From Funneliformis mosseae (taxonomy: Eukaryota; Glomeromycota; Glomeromycetes; Glomerales; Glomeraceae), in NCBI GenBank assembly GCA_910592005.1, contig CAJVPP010001170.1, forward strand, positions 1 to 22,161: DNA of 22,161 bases. The letters are read 5' to 3'. The notes under the pieces are model-generated. The model was not told the DNA's origin. It ran no database searches and saw only the letters and a program-made list of their open reading frames with translations. A program made the translations under genes and the position numbers. This document shows positions 19,587 to 22,161 of this stretch, piece by piece. The first letter of the stretch is position 1. Every line of letters starts with the position of its first letter.

Positions 19587-20130
19587 GTCTGAGCAAGTTG
19601 TCAGAGACAAATAAATTGCATATCAGTCTAAGGAAATATTCAAACAAATTAGAGCAAGAAAGGAAAAAATAGTGATATTTTCCAGTAAGAAGTTCAAGAT
19701 TTTAAAGCTAGAAATAGCAAACCAATGAAGTTAGATAAACTAACTTCAATAACAAATCCGAAACTTAAACATATTGTCCAATATAGTCTTTTCTAATAGT
19801 TCTTATAATTTCACTAAACTTAAACAAGAAATTATCCGGCTTAAAGCCCAAGAACAAGAATTAGCACTGCAAGTAGGAAATGAAAAACGAAGCTGATTCA
19901 TTAATTACAGAATCAAAAGACAAAGCGGGTAATTTTTCTTCCATAGTTGACTTAATCTTAGAAATCCAAAAGCAAATCGTGCAAAATAACAAACTTCTCA
20001 ACGAGATAAATTAAGTGCCAAGATAGAAGCTTGTTAAATCATTCTTGCAAGTAGTTTAGCTGATGACGAGCATTATAAAAAAACAAACAGTAGTCTTTTA
20101 ATTAGAGAAAGTTTACAAATAAACTTTTGA
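19587..20130 (+). pseudogene. Coiled-coil protein pseudogene, plus-strand copy
   Basis: I do not recognise the family. Three successive frames carry one protein-like chain. The first (19753-19896) contains SSYNFTKLKQEIIRLKAQEQ and ELALQVGNE. The second (about 19890-20014) contains SLITESKDKAG and FSSIVDLILEIQKQIVQNNK. The third (about 19995-20130) contains QRDKLSAKIEA and DDEHYKKTNSSLLIRESLQ. The Leu/Lys/Glu/Gln pattern suggests an alpha-helical coiled coil. Two frameshifts and a stop before ITLA-like sequence inactivate it. A second, inverted copy lies at 21496-21994 and has the same motifs in the same order, which supports real coding ancestry. No start codon can be assigned. Confidence 0.6.
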
Positions 20131-20189
20131 ATTTGAACAGAAACCAAGTTTAAGAATAATGATGCAAACCCTAATAAATCAGTTAGTGA

Positions 20190-20309
20190 AATGTCGTTAG
20201 AGTTGGTAAATTCCATGACGAGAAAATAGAGTTGGACAAACCTTTGTCGGGAAATGCTAATGCTTATTTATTGATAGTAACTTCACGTGTAATCGCTGAT
20301 TACCTGTGA
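20190..20309 (+). pseudogene. Short open remnant downstream of the coiled-coil pseudogene
   Basis: A 39-codon open stretch reads VGKFHDEKIELDKPL, SGNANAYLLIV and TSRVIADYL and ends in TGA at 20307-20309. Its composition is protein-like, but it is preceded by stops at 20184 and 20187 and has no start codon. It may be the C-terminal end of the same pseudogene after another frameshift. Its last bases overlap the hairpin at 20277-20315, so the apparent ending could be accidental. Confidence 0.35.
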
Positions 20310-20315
20310 AGTTAC
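20277..20315. repeat. Strong hairpin (18-base arms, 3-base loop)
   Basis: The arm GTAACTTCACGTGTAATC pairs with GATTACCTGTGAAGTTAC around the loop GCT. Sixteen of 18 positions pair, and the two mismatches are adjacent. It stands out from surrounding AT-rich DNA because the arms include mixed-base sequence. It may be a palindromic repeat, a miniature mobile element or an RNA 3'-end structure. Confidence 0.85.
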
Positions 20316-20491
20316 GATATAATTATTCAGCCTCCTGATTATTTTTATTTTTATACTTTTTTTTACATTTTTTCTTTATTTTAAAATTTTTTTTTTCTTT
20401 CTTATTTTAGATCATTTTAATTCTAATAAAACTGCATTATTTTATTATCCTTTATAAAGGTAAAATTTTCATTTAAAATTTTAAAACATTT
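20316..20491. other. T-rich tract, no gene
   Basis: Long T and TTTTTA runs (20340-20410) that end TTCTTATTTTAG, an intron-3'-end-like motif. A second such motif (TTTTTTATTATAG) precedes the exon-like remnant at 20501. No coding signal was seen. Confidence 0.4.
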
Positions 20492-20644
20492 TTTATTATA
20501 GCCAATTTCAAATATAATGAACCTAATGATAGTGATTCTTTCAAGATAAATCTGGGTTATACAGCTAGAAAGATATAAAATACATTTAAATGGAAAATTG
20601 AAAAAATTGAAAATAAAAATGATTTTCAAGGCATATATGAATGA
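20492..20644 (+). pseudogene. Possible exon remnant, unknown protein
   Basis: After a TTATTATAG acceptor-like motif, the frame starting GCC at 20501 reads ANFKYNEPNDSDSFKINLGY, then TARKI, a TAA at 20576-20578 that could be a former CAA, and NTFKWKIEKIENKNDFQG before TGA at 20642. The composition is protein-like and uses the same stop-for-Gln logic as the retroelements. The family is unknown. The longer opposite-strand frame here is rich in Ile/Phe and looks like a shadow. Confidence 0.3.
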
Positions 20645-21495
20645 CCTTAGATCAAAAAATTTAATGCAAATGCTCATTACAATCTAAAACTGGTAAATTA
20701 ATGTAATTTTCTTTTTATTTAGTTAATCAATTAAATCAACCCAATATGCCTAAACAAAATGATTTATTTCAGCTCTTTACATATTTTTAAAAAGAAACTA
20801 ACATTCATTTTTTTGCAATATGATTCTAAATAAAAGGGTTCGTATTTAACAAATAAGAGTCAACTGATTTCTCATTTCTAATGTTTTTAAAGAAAATATA
20901 TTTAATAATTGTTCTTTATATTTAATATTAATAATAAATATATAAAATAATTAGTAATAAATTAATAAACTTTTTTAATGTATTTTTAGATAAATAAAAG
21001 TAATATCATGGTTGATATTTAAATAAACCTTTCTTTATAACAAATTATTTTACAGATAATTTTGAAAAATATATTTGAAAGTTCTTAGTAACAAATATTC
21101 TGTATGATAAATCAAACAGATGTGGTTAAAATCAAGTTACACAATATTAAATTTTATAGTTGACTTAACACTAATAAAGTTAAGATTTTTGATTTACATA
21201 AGAATTTAATAAATTAGGATAAAATGGTAATGCAATTTAGTTGAAAAAATAAATAAATCATTTTAATTGTTCTCTTTAACTTATTATTTAAATATTAATT
21301 CCAATTTTTCCAAGTTTTGTTTTTACTTATTATAAATTATATAATTTTAACAAAATGTTTGATATATTAATTTTTAAAATAATAATATGATTAACATTTA
21401 AACTAAATTGCTAGTCAAATTTGTTGTAAATTTTCTAAATGCTTTTCTAATTTTAGGATTTCTTTTTGTTTGTTTAATAGTATTTGAAGTTCTTA
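20645..21495. other. AT-rich interval, no gene recognised
   Basis: Separates the two inverted coiled-coil pseudogene copies. Very AT-rich with TA-rich simple sequence near 20890-20960. Bases 21420-21495 may still belong to the minus-strand pseudogene (KQKEILKLEKHLENLQQI on the minus strand), but without a counterpart in the plus copy. Confidence 0.4.
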
Positions 21496-21994
21496 TTTGA
21501 TTAAATTATTTACAAGAATGGTCTGGTAAGCTTCCACCTTGATAATAAATTTATCTCGCTGGAAAGTTTTGTTGATTTACACAATTTGCTTTTAATTTTC
21601 TAAGATTAAGTCAACTATAAGAGAAAAATGACCCACTTTGCTTTTTGTTTCAGTAATTAACTGATCTAGCTTCTTACTTTCATTTCTTACTTACAATGCT
21701 AATTCTTGGACTTTAAATCAGAAAATTTCTTTTTTAGTTTAATGAAATTATACGAACTATTATTAAAAGCTATATTAGACAATTTGTTTATCAGACTTTA
21801 TTGATCATAATAGTTTACTATTTCTGCTAGCTTTAGTTTGTTATGCTTAATTTTCCTGTTAAACATTAGCTAATTGTTTCTCTAACTCTTTAATTCTTTG
21901 AGAATTATTTTTTTTTTCTTGCTTTAATTAAGTTTGAAATTACTTATTAAATTGACTTAGCAATCTATTATTCTCTTGACAACTTTCTCAGATT
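21496..21994 (-). pseudogene. Coiled-coil protein pseudogene, minus-strand copy
   Basis: The minus strand matches the plus-strand relic at 19587-20065. ELALQVRNE becomes visible once a TAA is read as former CAA. LDQLITETKSKVG, FSLIVDLILEN, QRDKFIIKVEA and TILVNNLI follow in the same order, and a matching upstream block (ESCQENNRLLSQFN against the plus-strand SEQVVRDK region) lies nearer 21990. Stops and frameshifts are more numerous here. The sequence upstream on the minus strand (22077-21995) reads STPNLQKVLLSQSGNKIG and NDSGNAYIIKV, which may be the protein's N-terminal part and which ends at an LTR start. The family is unknown. The helical heptad-like pattern is inferred from composition. 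Confidence 0.6.
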
Positions 21995-22077
21995 ACTTTG
22001 ATAATATATGCATTACCAGAGTCATTACCAATTTTATTTCCACTTTGAGACAAAAGTACTTTCTGTAAGTTAGGCGT

Positions 22078-22161
22078 TGAAACCGGCAAAAATTGATGAA
22101 CCTGTCAAATATGCCAAATATGCCAGATCTGCCAGATCTGCCAAATCTGCTATATCTGCCA
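22078..22161 (+). repeat. Start of a third LTR, B family, plus orientation, cut by the window end
   Basis: TGAAACCGGCAAAAATTGAT followed by GAACCTGTCA lines up without gaps with the start of element B's LTRs (TGAAACTAGTAGAAACTGAC then AGACCTGTCA). Every difference over the first 30 bases is a transition. It is followed, as in B, by the 9-bp minisatellite, here better preserved. The rest of the element must lie to the right of this window. Confidence 0.7.
22103..22161 (+). repeat. 9-bp minisatellite at the window end (at least 6.5 units)
   Basis: The units are TGTCAAATA, TGCCAAATA, TGCCAGATC, TGCCAGATC, TGCCAAATC and TGCTATATC, then TGCCA at the edge. The C-rich units look closest to the undecayed consensus. 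Confidence 0.85.

Noticed and set aside
20423..20677. Minus-strand 84-codon frame.
   Set aside because: Ile/Phe-rich composition with no motif. The opposite strand has a more protein-like frame with an acceptor-like motif.
22078..22161. Minus-strand reading WQIWQIWHIW as a repeat protein.
   Set aside because: It is the 9-bp minisatellite of an LTR read through. The LTR start motif and matching arrays explain it.
1..22161. CRISPR array, rRNA or true tRNA gene.
   Set aside because: No spaced repeats, rRNA segments or complete tRNA folds were found. The only tRNA-like signal is the SINE head.

Overview
The window is about 22 kb of very AT-rich eukaryotic DNA that holds no intact cellular gene. 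It is a graveyard of nested retroelements. The two LTR retrotransposons are Ty3/gypsy type (gag, protease, reverse transcriptase, RNase H, integrase in that order). Their protein relics, the very low GC content and the heavy repeat load suggest an early-diverging fungus, most likely an arbuscular mycorrhizal fungus (Glomeromycotina). That assignment is inference from protein style and was not tested by any search.

Layout. Bases 1-190 are unassigned flank. Element A (plus strand) runs from a truncated 5' LTR (191-613) to a complete-looking 3' LTR (16542-17130). Its gag (about 1381-3340), protease (3535-3885), an unexplained coding-like module (4507-4990), RT-RNase H (4995-6350) and integrase (7400-8620) are riddled with stops and frameshifts. 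A tRNA-headed SINE-like retroposon (6482-7376, minus strand), flanked by a 20-bp target-site duplication, splits A between RNase H and integrase. Element B (8897-16323, minus strand) lies downstream of A's integrase. It has two LTRs, a primer-binding site, a polypurine tract and gag-pol relics that are better preserved than A's. The order of events is therefore A first, then B and the SINE.

The right flank (17131-22161) starts with about 1.5 kb of featureless AT-rich DNA. It continues with a patch that keeps CpG dinucleotides (about 18656-19140) and a plus-strand coiled-coil pseudogene (19587-20130). A strong hairpin follows (20277-20315), then a possible exon remnant (20492-20644). Next comes a minus-strand relative of the same coiled-coil pseudogene (21496-21994), giving a diverged inverted pair. 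The last 84 bases (22078-22161) look like the beginning of a third LTR, of the B family and in plus orientation.

The most striking signal is how the sequence has decayed. By hand alignment, the A LTR pair differs at about 46 sites and the B pair at about 34, and each pair shows only about one transversion. In the coding relics, stops sit mainly where CAA, CAG, CGA or TGG codons are expected, and catalytic Asp has become Asn. This C:G to T:A pattern resembles repeat-induced point mutation or deamination of methylated cytosine. A second theme is a 9-bp U3 minisatellite (consensus near TGCCAAATA) shared by the LTRs of A, of B and of the partial element at the window end, with a different copy number in each.
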